NCBI GenBank assembly: GCA_035275065.1 | Contig: DATENM010000133.1 | Coordinates: 62,001 to 126,000 of the forward strand | Direction of reading: 5' to 3' | DNA: 64,000 nt | Source of the DNA: Blastocatellia bacterium | GTDB taxonomy: Bacteria > Acidobacteriota > Blastocatellia > UBA7656 | Shown here: piece by piece, positions 50,066-58,652 of the stretch | How the letters are laid out: each line of letters opens with the position of its first letter | How positions within the stretch are numbered: position 1 is the stretch's first letter | Notes under the pieces: generated by a model | Told to the model about the DNA's origin: nothing | The model's input: the letters and a program-made list of their open reading frames with translations, nothing else | The model's database searches: none | Made by a program: the position numbers and the translations under genes

Positions 50066-51961
50066 ATGAAAGCTTACAAAACGCTTATGGCGGCGGCGAT
50101 GATTCTGCTCGCCATGTTCTCGGTCGGCGCGGCGCAAACCGCTGATAACGTCAGGGCGCATTATACGAAGTACGAGTACCTGGTCCCGATGCGCGATGGC
50201 GTGCGGCTATTCACCTCGGTCTACGTCCCGAAAGACAAGTCGCAAGCGTATCCCTTCCTGCTGACCCGCACGCCCTACAGCGTCGCGCCCTATGGCGTTG
50301 ACTTTTATCGCGCGACGCTTGGCCCTTCGCCCGAATTCGAGAAGGAGGGCTTCATCTTCGTCTATCAAGACGCGCGCGGTCGCTATATGTCGGAAGGCGA
50401 GTTTCAGCAGGTGCGCCCCTTCAAGCCGGACAAGCGCGGCCCGAAAGACATAGACGAGAGCACCGACACTTATGACACCATCGAGTGGCTGTTGAAGAAC
50501 GTCGCCGACAACAATGGCCGTGTCGGCATGGTCGGCATCTCGCAGCCGGGCTTTCATGTCGCCGCCAGCTTGATGGACACGCACCCGGCGCTCAAGTGCG
50601 CATCGCCGCAAGCGCCGACCGCCGACTATTATCTGAACGACGACGTCTATCACAACGGCGCGTTCATGCTGGCGGCGAATTTCTGGTTCTATTCGTCATT
50701 CAGGCCGCGCAGAGGCGGGCCGGAACCCCCCGTGCAGCGCCCGCCTTTCGATTCCGGCACGCCCGATGGTTATGATTTCTTCCTGCGCCTTGGCCCGCTC
50801 GCCGAGGTTAATCAAAGGCTGCTCAACGGCGAAGCCGGGTACTGGCAGGAGATCATTGACCACCCCAACTATGACGAGTTCTGGAAGCCGCGCTCGCTGT
50901 GGCGCTTTATGAACAACGTCAAGTGCGCCGTGTTGAACGTCGGCGGCTGGTTCGATGCCGAAGACCCGATGGGGCCGTTTCACACCTACCGCGCCGTCGA
51001 AAAGAACAATCCCGGCGCGACCAATCTGCTGGTCATGGGGCCGTGGTCGCATGGCGGCTGGGCGCGTGGCGATGGCGACAAACTCGGCAACCTCAACTTC
51101 GGCGTCAAGACGGCGGCGTTTTTCCGCGAGCAGATTCAGTTCCCGTTTTTCATGCATTATCTGAAAGACAAGCCGGCCACTTTGCCCGAAGCCTATATGT
51201 TTCTGACCGGCCTCAACGAATGGCGCGCGCTGTCGGATTGGCCGCCGAAAGATGCAAGTCCTCGGACCATGTACTTTCAAGCCGGCGGGCGGTTAGGCGG
51301 TGACGCGCCTACGGGCGAGGGCACATTTGATGAATACGTCAGCGATCCAAATCGCCCCGTGCCTTATCTCGGTTACATCGTCAAAGGCATGACTTCGGAT
51401 TACCTGACTGAAGATCAGCGCTTCGCCGCCGAGCGGCCTGACGTGCTGGTCTACAAAAGCGAGCCGCTCGACGAGGACGTGACCATAGCCGGCCCGCTTC
51501 ATGTCAATCTCAATGTCTCGACTTCGGGAACCGATAGTGATTTTGTGGTGAAGCTGATCGATGTCTATCCCGGCGATTATCCCCAGCCGCCCGCGCCCGA
51601 AGGTCAGCCGGTGCCGGCCAACACAGTCCGCATGGGCGGCTACCAACAGCTGGTGCGCGGCGAGCCGTTTCGCGGTAAGTTCCGCAACGGTTTTGACAAG
51701 CCGCAGCCGTTCGTCCCCGGTCAGCCGGCGGCCATTCATTTCGCGACCCCGGATGTCTATCACACTTTCCGCAAAGGCCATCGCATGATGGTGCAGGTGC
51801 AAAGCTCATGGTTCCCTGTGGTTGATCGCAACCCGCAGAAGTTCATGGACATTCCCAAAGCGGCGGCGGCGGATTTTCAGAAAGCCACGGAGCGCGTCTA
51901 TCGCGCGCGCAACCTCAGCTCGTCAATCACCGTTCTGGTTGACCCCAAGCCGACCCGGTAG
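50066..51961 (+). CDS. CocE/NonD family exported hydrolase
   Basis: A 631-aa protein with signal peptide (MKAYKTLMAAAMILLAMFSVGAAQ). GAGGTGAG just upstream of ATG 50066 decides this start over GTG 50057. Alpha/beta-hydrolase domain: YLVPMRDGVRLFTSVYVP, QDARGRYMSEGEF, and nucleophile Ser in MVGISQPGF (about 158). The C-terminal X-Pro dipeptidyl-peptidase jelly-roll domain contains AGPLHVNLNVSTSGTDSDF and YHTFRKGHRMMVQVQSSWFP. Family members cleave acylated esters, amides or X-Pro peptides in the periplasm; the substrate is unknown. Confidence 0.92.
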   Translation: MKAYKTLMAAAMILLAMFSVGAAQTADNVRAHYTKYEYLVPMRDGVRLFTSVYVPKDKSQAYPFLLTRTPYSVAPYGVDFYRATLGPSPEFEKEGFIFVYQDARGRYMSEGEFQQVRPFKPDKRGPKDIDESTDTYDTIEWLLKNVADNNGRVGMVGISQPGFHVAASLMDTHPALKCASPQAPTADYYLNDDVYHNGAFMLAANFWFYSSFRPRRGGPEPPVQRPPFDSGTPDGYDFFLRLGPLAEVNQRLLNGEAGYWQEIIDHPNYDEFWKPRSLWRFMNNVKCAVLNVGGWFDAEDPMGPFHTYRAVEKNNPGATNLLVMGPWSHGGWARGDGDKLGNLNFGVKTAAFFREQIQFPFFMHYLKDKPATLPEAYMFLTGLNEWRALSDWPPKDASPRTMYFQAGGRLGGDAPTGEGTFDEYVSDPNRPVPYLGYIVKGMTSDYLTEDQRFAAERPDVLVYKSEPLDEDVTIAGPLHVNLNVSTSGTDSDFVVKLIDVYPGDYPQPPAPEGQPVPANTVRMGGYQQLVRGEPFRGKFRNGFDKPQPFVPGQPAAIHFATPDVYHTFRKGHRMMVQVQSSWFPVVDRNPQKFMDIPKAAAADFQKATERVYRARNLSSSITVLVDPKPTR

Positions 51962-51983
51962 GAAGTGATGAGTGATGACCGAG

Positions 51984-52086
51984 GGGCCTCAGATGGGTTT
52001 GCCATGTAGCGCAAGGCGGTTAGCTTGCGCAGCGGCTCGCGCAAGCTAACCGCCTTGCGCTACTCGCGATTGATAACCGCTATTTC
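51984..52086. repeat. GTAGCGC palindromic element, copy 3
   Basis: The core is a perfect 25-bp inverted repeat (52006-52030 and 52039-52063) with loop AGCGGCTC. The arms carry the same inner word as copy 1 (GGCGGTTAGC). Flanks are shorter but recognisable: GGTTTGCCA on the left and GCGATTGATAACCGCT on the right. The rest of this 370-bp gap (to 52331) is the leader of the small basic protein, without an obvious promoter. Confidence 0.88.
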
Positions 52087-52331
52087 ATCGGGCGTGCTGT
52101 GGCTGTTTTGCTTGCGCCGACAAAAGAGCCACACGCGAAAGGGGTGGGCGCAAACCTGCCGCGCCCAATGCGTTTGCAAAAGTCCTGATTTTTGGCGATT
52201 TGTCACCCAACCGTGTAGGCCGCAGCCGCGGCACGGACGTTGCTCTAGTCAGTAATCGCAAGCTAGTTGAGATGAGCGGCCTGGCCGCGACATTCAATCG
52301 GCTAACTAAAATCTCGCACGGAGGACAGTTA

Positions 52332-52523
52332 ATGAAGAAAATTATTCTCTCAGCAGTGATGGTGTTGGCGCTGGCCGGCGGTTCGGTATTTGCAGCCACC
52401 ACGACCCAGAACAAGAACGCGAAGCCGGCAGCAGCCTCTTCAGGCAAGAAGATGGGTGGCAAGAAGCATCACAAGAAACGCCACAGGAGATCCGCCAAAA
52501 AGGCCGCCAACAAGAATATGTAA
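52332..52523 (+). CDS. Tiny exported highly basic protein
   Basis: A 63-aa protein. The signal peptide is MKKIILSAVMVLALAGGSVFA. The mature part of about 42 residues has 11 Lys, 3 Arg and 3 His, no acidic residue, and a GKKMGGKKHHKKRHRRSAKK core. GGAGGACAG lies about 5 nt before the ATG, a strong ribosome binding site. An intrinsic terminator follows 30 nt after the stop, so it is a monocistronic transcript. It may bind anionic envelope polymers, nucleic acid or metal; this is inference. No family is recognised. Confidence 0.8.
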   Translation: MKKIILSAVMVLALAGGSVFAATTTQNKNAKPAAASSGKKMGGKKHHKKRHRRSAKKAANKNM

Positions 52524-52552
52524 TTTGCTCGAAGCATTCTGTAACGACATCG

Positions 52553-52593
52553 GCGGGTCGGCCCAATGCTCGGGCTGGCCCGCTCTTGTTTTT
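52553..52593 (+). terminator. Intrinsic terminator of the basic-protein gene
   Basis: A 12-bp stem (52553-52564 with 52572-52583, two G-U pairs) is followed by TCTTGTTTTT. The next promoter -10 box begins 13 nt later. Confidence 0.75.
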
Positions 52594-52605
52594 GCCGTGC
52601 TGCGC

Positions 52606-52611
52606 TATAAT
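52606..52611 (+). promoter_or_regulatory. -10 box of the small membrane-anchored protein gene
   Basis: A perfect TATAAT 20 nt upstream of the ATG at 52632, with AGGTGG as ribosome binding site between them. The -35 region overlaps the T-run of the previous terminator (TTGTTT at 52586). Confidence 0.5.
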
Positions 52612-52631
52612 GGCATTAGCAGGTGGGTCGC

Positions 52632-53006
52632 ATGAGCAAGCTCATACGAATTATCGTTATCATCCTTTGCGCCTTCGCGCTGGCGAGCATGTTGATCTTC
52701 CGCCTGCGCGTCAACGACGCGCCCGCCGGCCCGCCTCAATCACCCATCAACTCGGACGTACAAACCGTCGAAGGCCAGATCGGCACGGTCAATACCGATA
52801 CACGGACGCTGACCCTGGTGGATGGCGACAAGCAAGTGACGTTCGACTTTGACGAGCGCACGGCAATCGTCGAATCGGGACGCGCCGTGCCGCCGGCCAG
52901 CATTCCTCAGGGCGCGGCGGCCAGCGTCCGCTATACGCAACGCGGCGGCAAGAACTGGGCGCGCAAGATCGAGTTGCTCACGCCGCGCTCGGATGATCCC
53001 TACTGA
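52632..53006 (+). CDS. Membrane-anchored small beta-domain protein, hypothetical
   Basis: A 124-aa protein with an N-terminal transmembrane helix (about 5-24) and a periplasmic beta-rich part (VEGQIGTVNTDTRTLTLVDGDKQVTFDFDERTAIV...) resembling an OB-like or DUF5666-type fold. ATG 52632 follows AGGTGG by 5 nt; GTG 52623 is ignored. Its stop codon overlaps that of the convergent molybdopterin oxidoreductase gene by 7 nt. Function unknown. Confidence 0.75.
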   Translation: MSKLIRIIVIILCAFALASMLIFRLRVNDAPAGPPQSPINSDVQTVEGQIGTVNTDTRTLTLVDGDKQVTFDFDERTAIVESGRAVPPASIPQGAAASVRYTQRGGKNWARKIELLTPRSDDPY

Positions 53007-55249
53007 TGCGACGGCTCTTCGTCGCGACGAATCGTGACTTCAGCGTTGTAATCTGGAATGCCGCACTCGTCGTCACAAACGCCGCGCGTCAACAGGACGT
53101 TGCCTTCCGGCCAGTGTACCTGAACGTTGCCTGCGGCAATCGGCGCGATGTGGCAGCGCCCCCGCATCCTGCCTGCCTGGCTCTCGATGACGACGGCATC
53201 GCCGTCAGCGATACCCAGTCGCGTCGCGTCGTCCTGATTCATCAGCACATCTTCGCGGAGCGCCCCGGTCAACGGATCGCGCTGGCGCTGTACGATGCTA
53301 TTGAACTGCTTGCCGCGTCGCGTCGCCAGCCGCAGCCGTCCATCGCCTGGCCCTTCCGCAAACGCGATCTCTGAAAAGATCGCTCGGCCCGTCGGCGTCG
53401 GGAAATGCGGCGTCGTCTGGCCGCTCGCGTCACGCGACTCACAAAGGCGCGGGCCGCCCCACTGGATTTGATCGCCGGCCTCGCGCAAAGCTTCAATGCC
53501 TTTATAAGCAGGCACGGCGCGAGCGATCTCTTCGCGGACCTGCTGCGCGTCGTCGAAATGAATCAAGCGCGCCTCGGCGGGCCGCGCCCGCTCGGCGATC
53601 CGCATAGGGATTTCCCATTCAGCCATCGCCTCGCCGATGCGCCGGCCCGCAATCTCCGGGCTGAACAGGATGCGGCGCTCGGTCGAAGTTTCCGTGCCGC
53701 CGCCGCGTTGCTCGTAACGAGTCTGCGCCGGCAGCAACACGACCAGCTCATTCGGCTCGACCAGCATCTGCGGCGTCAGCACGATGTCTTGATGCAGGCG
53801 AACCGGTAAGCGCTCGACCGCTTGGCGGACATAATCAGGGTCGGGCAGCGTTTCAAGGAAGTTGCCGCCGACCTGATAAAAGACCTCGATCTCGCCGCGA
53901 TGTGCCGCATCGATCATCTCGACGGCATTCAGGCCGCGCCGGTCGGGCACGGCAAAGCCCCACAGGTCACCGAAGCGCGCGGCGCCCGCGCCGTCTACCG
54001 CCACACCGCCGGGGAACTGATTCGGCACCGCTCCGACTTCCGCGCCACCCTGGACGCCCGAATGGCCACGGATCGCCATCAAGCCGCACTTCTCGCGTCC
54101 CAGGAAGCCGCGCGCCATCGCCAGGTCAGCGATGGCGCGCACGTTGGCCACGCCGTCACGGTGCTGGGTGATCCCCATTGACCAGACGAACACGGCGCTG
54201 CGCGCTTCACCGAGCATGCGCGCAAAGCGCCGCATCTCTTCGCGGCTGGTTCCCGAGGCGCGCTCAAGCCGATCCCAGGAATTGGCCGCCAGAGCCGCTT
54301 TCAAGTCTTCAAAGCCTTGCGTGTAGTCGCGTATGAAGCCAGCATCCACCCAGTCGTTTTCAATCAAGTGCTTGATGACGCCGGCAATGAAGGCGCGGTC
54401 GCCGCCCGTATGAACCTGAAAAAAGGCGTCGGCGATTTTGGTCCCGAACAGCGCCGACTCGGCAACCGAAGGCACCCAGTAACGTTCAAGGCCCGGCTCG
54501 CGCAGCGGATTGACGACAGCGACGCGCGTGCCCTGCTGCTTGGCCTGATAGATGTACTTCATCGTCACCGGCTGATTGTTCGGCGTGTTGCTGCCGAAGA
54601 AGACCAGCAGGTCTGTGCCAATCCAATCGCTATACGAGCAAGTCGAAGCGGTGACGCCGAGCGCCTGTTTCAGCGCCACCGTAGACGGCGCGTGGCAGAT
54701 GCGCGACGAGTTGTCTATGTTGTTGGTGCCGAGAAAGCGCGCCACCTTCTGCGCCACGTAATAGGTTTCGTTGGTCAGGCCCCGCGACGTCAGGTAGAAC
54801 GCCAGCCGTTCAGGTGAAACGGCAGCGATGCGTCCGCCGATCAAGTCAAGGGCAGCATCCCACGACAGGCGGCTGAAGCCGGGCTCGCCACGACGGCGAA
54901 TCATCGGGAAGGGCAGGCGGCCCATCTCGCGCAACTCGGCCCCGCTCATGCGCTCAAGCTCGCGGGTGTCGTTGAGCCTGCGAATGTCGAGCGCCGGCAT
55001 GGTATTCAGCCGCAGCAATTCCAGCCGCACCATGCAGAGATGGACGCCGTCCATCGTGAAGTCGTGCAGCCCGGTTGTGCCGAGCGCGCAGCCATCACAG
55101 ACGCCCTTGCTCAGAATGCGCCAGGCGAATGGCAGTTGATCGCGGTTACGCCAGGCGACGCGCGCCATTTCGAGATAATGGTTCGGCTTGGTGTAGCCGA
55201 TGCCGTTCGGCGACAGGCTGACCCAGTTCTTTTTATTCCAGCGTGTCAT
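53000..55249 (-). CDS. FdhF/YdeP-type molybdopterin oxidoreductase
   Basis: A 749-aa protein with a complete molybdopterin domain set. The N-terminal SKGVCDGCALGTTGLHDFTMDGVHLCM has Cys residues for a possible Fe-S cluster, as in YdeP. Further blocks are RLSWDAALDLIGGRIA, SSRICHAPSTVALKQALG, FFGSNTPNNQPV, GQ/GVQGGAEVG and the C-terminal MoCo-dinucleotide domain (VLMNQDDATRLGIADGDAVVIES). The position of the usual active-site Cys or Sec reads SRICHAPS. No signal peptide and no FdhD or electron-transfer subunit adjoin. YdeP relatives are linked to acid resistance; the substrate is unknown. Confidence 0.9.
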   Translation of the reverse strand: MTRWNKKNWVSLSPNGIGYTKPNHYLEMARVAWRNRDQLPFAWRILSKGVCDGCALGTTGLHDFTMDGVHLCMVRLELLRLNTMPALDIRRLNDTRELERMSGAELREMGRLPFPMIRRRGEPGFSRLSWDAALDLIGGRIAAVSPERLAFYLTSRGLTNETYYVAQKVARFLGTNNIDNSSRICHAPSTVALKQALGVTASTCSYSDWIGTDLLVFFGSNTPNNQPVTMKYIYQAKQQGTRVAVVNPLREPGLERYWVPSVAESALFGTKIADAFFQVHTGGDRAFIAGVIKHLIENDWVDAGFIRDYTQGFEDLKAALAANSWDRLERASGTSREEMRRFARMLGEARSAVFVWSMGITQHRDGVANVRAIADLAMARGFLGREKCGLMAIRGHSGVQGGAEVGAVPNQFPGGVAVDGAGAARFGDLWGFAVPDRRGLNAVEMIDAAHRGEIEVFYQVGGNFLETLPDPDYVRQAVERLPVRLHQDIVLTPQMLVEPNELVVLLPAQTRYEQRGGGTETSTERRILFSPEIAGRRIGEAMAEWEIPMRIAERARPAEARLIHFDDAQQVREEIARAVPAYKGIEALREAGDQIQWGGPRLCESRDASGQTTPHFPTPTGRAIFSEIAFAEGPGDGRLRLATRRGKQFNSIVQRQRDPLTGALREDVLMNQDDATRLGIADGDAVVIESQAGRMRGRCHIAPIAAGNVQVHWPEGNVLLTRGVCDDECGIPDYNAEVTIRRDEEPSHQ

Positions 55250-55316
55250 GCTTTGATTCTTTCTTGAATGCTTTGCTGTTGAGCATTGTAAACCATCGCG
55301 GCGGCAGTTGGCACGA

Positions 55317-55346
55317 TTGTCGCCCTTCCCGCCCGCCTGTTAGAAT
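55317..55346 (+). promoter_or_regulatory. Candidate promoter of the trp/aro cluster
   Basis: TTGTCG (55317-55322), an 18-bp spacer and TAGAAT (55341-55346). The -10 box ends only 6 nt before the GTG start of trpG, so transcription would begin at or next to the start codon. No leader peptide or attenuator hairpin fits in the 103-bp gap. Confidence 0.5.
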
Positions 55347-55352
55347 GACGGC

Positions 55353-55916
55353 GTGATTCTCGTCATCGATAACTACGACTCATTTACCTATAACCTCGTC
55401 CAATATCTCGGCGAGCTGGGCGCGGACGTGGCGGTTTATCGCAACGATGCGATCACGGTTGAGGGCATTCGCGAGCTGGAGCCCGAACGACTATTAATTT
55501 CGCCGGGGCCGGGCGTGCCCGATACGGCGGGCGTGACGCTTGAGGCGATACGCGCCTTCGCCGGGAAGATGCCGATCCTCGGCGTCTGTCTCGGCCATCA
55601 AGCCATCGGGCAGGCGTTCGGCGGCGCGGTGGTGCGCGCGCCTTACCTGATGCATGGCAAGATCAGCGAAATCTGCCATGACTCGGCGACCATCTTTCGC
55701 GGCGTGCCTTATCGCTTCAAGGCGACGCGCTATCATTCGCTGATCGTCGAGAAGGCGAGCTTACCTGAGACGCTCGAAGTCTCGGCGACGACCCCCGACG
55801 GGATCATCATGGGGCTCAGGCACCGCGATTACCCAATCGAAGGCGTGCAGTTTCACCCGGAGTCGGTGATGACCGAGCACGGCAGGACGCTGCTGGAAAA
55901 CTTTTTGAGCATGTAG
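55353..55916 (+). CDS. trpG: Anthranilate/aminodeoxychorismate synthase glutamine amidotransferase subunit
   Basis: A 187-aa class I glutamine amidotransferase that supplies ammonia to anthranilate synthase. It starts with GTG (MILVIDNYDSFTYNLVQYL). Motifs: LLISPGPGVP, nucleophile Cys in GVCLGHQAIGQAFGG (about 79), RYHSLIVE, and the His and Glu in GVQFHPESVMT. The length is that of TrpG/PabA, and many bacteria use one such subunit for both anthranilate and PABA synthesis. It heads the trp cluster, yet TrpE is not adjacent. trpC starts 9 nt after its stop. Confidence 0.93.
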   Translation: MILVIDNYDSFTYNLVQYLGELGADVAVYRNDAITVEGIRELEPERLLISPGPGVPDTAGVTLEAIRAFAGKMPILGVCLGHQAIGQAFGGAVVRAPYLMHGKISEICHDSATIFRGVPYRFKATRYHSLIVEKASLPETLEVSATTPDGIIMGLRHRDYPIEGVQFHPESVMTEHGRTLLENFLSM

Positions 55917-55925
55917 CCTGATTGA

Positions 55926-56798
55926 ATGGTGAAGGAGCAGAGCATCTTGGCGAGCCGAACCGAACAGCGACCGGCGGGCGTGTTGAAAGCCGGCGGCATT
56001 CTCGACCGCATCGTTGACCGAAAGGCGGCGCGGCTCGCAGAGGTCATGGCGCAATCGCCACTCGAAGAAGTGATGGCTCAGGCCGAGCCAATCACTCGAC
56101 CCGGCAGATCGTTCGCCGAAAGCCTGAAGCGCCCTGAATCAATCAACGTCATTGCCGAGGTCAAACATCGCTCGCCGTCGAAAGGCATCATCCGCGCCGA
56201 CTTCGACCCGTTGGCGATTGCCTTGAGTTACCAGGAAGCGGGCGCGGCGGCCATGAGCGTGCTTTGTGAAGAAGATCACTTCGGCGGCTCGCTCGATCAT
56301 CTGCGAATGATTCGCGCGGCGACGGCCACACCGTTGCTTAGAAAAGATTTTATCTTCGATGAGTATCAGCTATACGAGGCGTGCGCCGCGGGTGCGGATG
56401 TCGTGTTACTGATCGTCGCCATTCTCGATGATGCGTTGCTGCGCCGCTTGCTTGAGCGAGCCGAGGCGCTCGGCCTGGAGGCGCTGGTCGAAGTCCACAC
56501 GGCGGACGAGATGCGGCGCGCAGCGAGCGCCGGCGCCGCGACCGTCGGCGTCAACAACCGCGACCTGACGACCTTTCACGTTGACCTGCAAACATCGCTC
56601 GATCTCGCGCGGCTAGCGCCTGCCGGGACAACCCTGGTGAGCGAGAGCGGGATTGGCGACGGCGCGAGTATCCGCCGATTGCGTCAGGCGGGCTACTCTG
56701 CGTTCTTGATCGGCGAGACTTTTATGCGCGCTGAAAATCCCGGCGGCGCATTACGACAACTGATCCGTGAGGCGTGCGATGAATCGAGTCCGAGTTAA
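55926..56798 (+). CDS. trpC: Indole-3-glycerol phosphate synthase
   Basis: A 290-aa TIM-barrel enzyme that closes the indole ring in tryptophan synthesis. Motifs: VIAEVKHRSPSKG (catalytic Lys), LSVLCEEDHFGGS-like block, LLRKDFIFDEYQLYEA, DVVLLIVAIL, EALVEVHTADE, VGVNNRDLTTF and LVSESGIGDG. The first 70 residues are longer than usual and contain the typical N-terminal helix (ILDRIVDRKAARLAEV). trpF begins inside its last 20 nt, so the two are translationally coupled. Confidence 0.96.
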   Translation: MVKEQSILASRTEQRPAGVLKAGGILDRIVDRKAARLAEVMAQSPLEEVMAQAEPITRPGRSFAESLKRPESINVIAEVKHRSPSKGIIRADFDPLAIALSYQEAGAAAMSVLCEEDHFGGSLDHLRMIRAATATPLLRKDFIFDEYQLYEACAAGADVVLLIVAILDDALLRRLLERAEALGLEALVEVHTADEMRRAASAGAATVGVNNRDLTTFHVDLQTSLDLARLAPAGTTLVSESGIGDGASIRRLRQAGYSAFLIGETFMRAENPGGALRQLIREACDESSPS

Positions 56799-57429
56799 AA
56801 TCTGCGGCGTGCGCACGCTCGAAGAGGCTGAAGCCGCCATCGGGGCCGGGGCCGATGCGCTGGGCTTCAACTTCTGGCCGCGCAGCCCGCGCTATGTCGC
56901 GCCCGCTGATGCGCGAGAGATCGCTCGACAGCTTGCGCCGCTCACGTCGCTTGTCGGCGTGTTCGTGAACGAAGAGCGCCAGCGCGTCATCGAGATTGCT
57001 TCGCAAGTCGGCTTGCAGGCCGTACAGCTTCACGGCGATGAGCCCGCGGCGTATTGCGAGGGTTTCGGTTCGCTGCGAGTCATCAAGGCGCTGCGCGTCG
57101 GTGACGATTTTGACTGCCGCGAGATTGAGAAATACACGGTAAGCATGATCCTGCTTGATACGAGTGTGCGGGGCAGTTACGGCGGCACCGGCCACCGCTT
57201 CGATTGGCGGATTGCCACCGAAGCCAAGCGCTATGCGCCGCTGATTCTGGCCGGCGGGTTGCGCGTTGACAATGTCGCCGAAGCGATTGCCGCCGTACGC
57301 CCCGCGGCGATTGATGTATGCAGCGGAATTGAAGCCGAGCCGGGGAGAAAAGATTTGCGCAAGCTGCGCGAGTTTATGGCTGAGGTGGCGCGCGCCAACG
57401 CGGCGATCATAAATAGGGAATTGCCATGA
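56779..57429 (+). CDS. trpF: Phosphoribosylanthranilate isomerase
   Basis: A 216-aa TIM-barrel isomerase acting just before TrpC. Motifs: VRVKICGVRTLEEA (catalytic Cys), ALGFNFWPRSPRYVAP, LVGVFVNEE, LQAVQLHGDE, and LAGGLRVDNVAEAIAAVRPAAIDVCSGIE with catalytic Asp. GAGGCG lies 6 nt before the ATG at 56779; an in-frame GTG at 56767 is less likely. It overlaps trpC by 20 nt, and its stop overlaps the trpB ATG. Confidence 0.96.
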   Translation: MNRVRVKICGVRTLEEAEAAIGAGADALGFNFWPRSPRYVAPADAREIARQLAPLTSLVGVFVNEERQRVIEIASQVGLQAVQLHGDEPAAYCEGFGSLRVIKALRVGDDFDCREIEKYTVSMILLDTSVRGSYGGTGHRFDWRIATEAKRYAPLILAGGLRVDNVAEAIAAVRPAAIDVCSGIEAEPGRKDLRKLREFMAEVARANAAIINRELP

Positions 57430-58652
57430 GCAAGGTCGAAGAAGACACTTCATATCAGATGCCGGATGGGCGCGGCCACTTCGGGCCGTACGGCGGCCAG
57501 TACGTGCCTGAAACTTTGATGCACCCGCTCGAAGAACTGGTCGCCGCTTACGACGAGGCGCGGCGCGATGCCGACTTTCAACGCCAGTTCACCGAGCTGT
57601 TGAAGCATTACGTCGGTCGTCCAACATCGTTAATGTTCGCCGGGCGATTGACGGAGCATCTGGGCGGCGCGCGAATCTACTTGAAGCGCGAAGACCTCTG
57701 CCATACCGGCGCGCACAAGATCAACAACGCCATCGGTCAGGCATTGCTGGCGCGGCGCATGGGCAAGCGGCGCATCATTGCCGAAACCGGCGCGGGGCAG
57801 CACGGCGTCGCGACCGCGACGGTCTGCGCGCTGATGGGCGCAGACTGCGTTGTTTATATGGGCACCGAAGACATGCGCCGGCAGGAGCTGAACGTCTTTC
57901 GCATGCGTTTGCTCGGCGCTGAAGTCGTCGGCGTGGATGCCGGCAGCCGCACCCTGAAAGATGCCATCAACGAAGCCCTGCGCGATTGGGTGACGAATGT
58001 TACGGACACCTACTACCTGCTGGGCTCGGCGCTCGGCCCGCACCCTTACCCGACGATGGTGCGCGACTTTCAATCGGTGATTGGCCGCGAGGCGCGGGCG
58101 CAGATACTTGAGCGGGAAAAGCGCCTGCCGGATTTGTTGGTTGCCTGCGTCGGCGGCGGCAGTAATTCAATCGGCCTGTTCTATGACTTCATTCGTGATG
58201 AACAGGTGAAGATGATCGGCGTCGAAGCCGGCGGCCATTCGCTGGAGCTGGGCCAGCACGCGGCGCGCTTCAGCGGCGGCAGGCCCGGCGTTTTGCAGGG
58301 GACGCGCAGCTACCTCTTGCAGGATGAAGGCGGGCAGGTGGCGCTGACCCATTCGGTATCTGCCGGGCTCGATTATTCGGCCATCGGGCCGGAGCATGCT
58401 TACCTGCACGACGTGGGTAGGATTGATTACACTTCAGCGAATGACGAAGAAGCGCTCGCCGCATTCGAGTTGCTGGCAAAGCTCGAAGGGATTATCCCGG
58501 CGCTCGAAAGCGCGCACGCCATTGCCGAAGTCATTAAGGCCGCGCCGCGCATGCCGCGTGAAGCCATCATCATCGCCAACCTGTCGGGGCGCGGCGATAA
58601 GGATGTCAACACGGTTGCCGAGATGTTGCTCAAGCGGCGGGGCGAACGATGA
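57426..58652 (+). CDS. trpB: Tryptophan synthase beta chain
   Basis: A 408-aa PLP enzyme joining indole and serine. Motifs: GRFGPYGGQYVPETL-like N-terminus, PLP lysine in EDLCHTGAHKINNAIGQ (about 98), AETGAGQHGVATATVCA, MGTEDMRRQELNVFRM, phosphate-binding VGGGSNSIG, and the C-terminal ESAHA. The length is that of the standard TrpB1 class. The ATG overlaps the trpF stop as ATGA, and the stop overlaps the trpA start, so the operon is fully coupled here. Confidence 0.97.
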   Translation: MSKVEEDTSYQMPDGRGHFGPYGGQYVPETLMHPLEELVAAYDEARRDADFQRQFTELLKHYVGRPTSLMFAGRLTEHLGGARIYLKREDLCHTGAHKINNAIGQALLARRMGKRRIIAETGAGQHGVATATVCALMGADCVVYMGTEDMRRQELNVFRMRLLGAEVVGVDAGSRTLKDAINEALRDWVTNVTDTYYLLGSALGPHPYPTMVRDFQSVIGREARAQILEREKRLPDLLVACVGGGSNSIGLFYDFIRDEQVKMIGVEAGGHSLELGQHAARFSGGRPGVLQGTRSYLLQDEGGQVALTHSVSAGLDYSAIGPEHAYLHDVGRIDYTSANDEEALAAFELLAKLEGIIPALESAHAIAEVIKAAPRMPREAIIIANLSGRGDKDVNTVAEMLLKRRGER

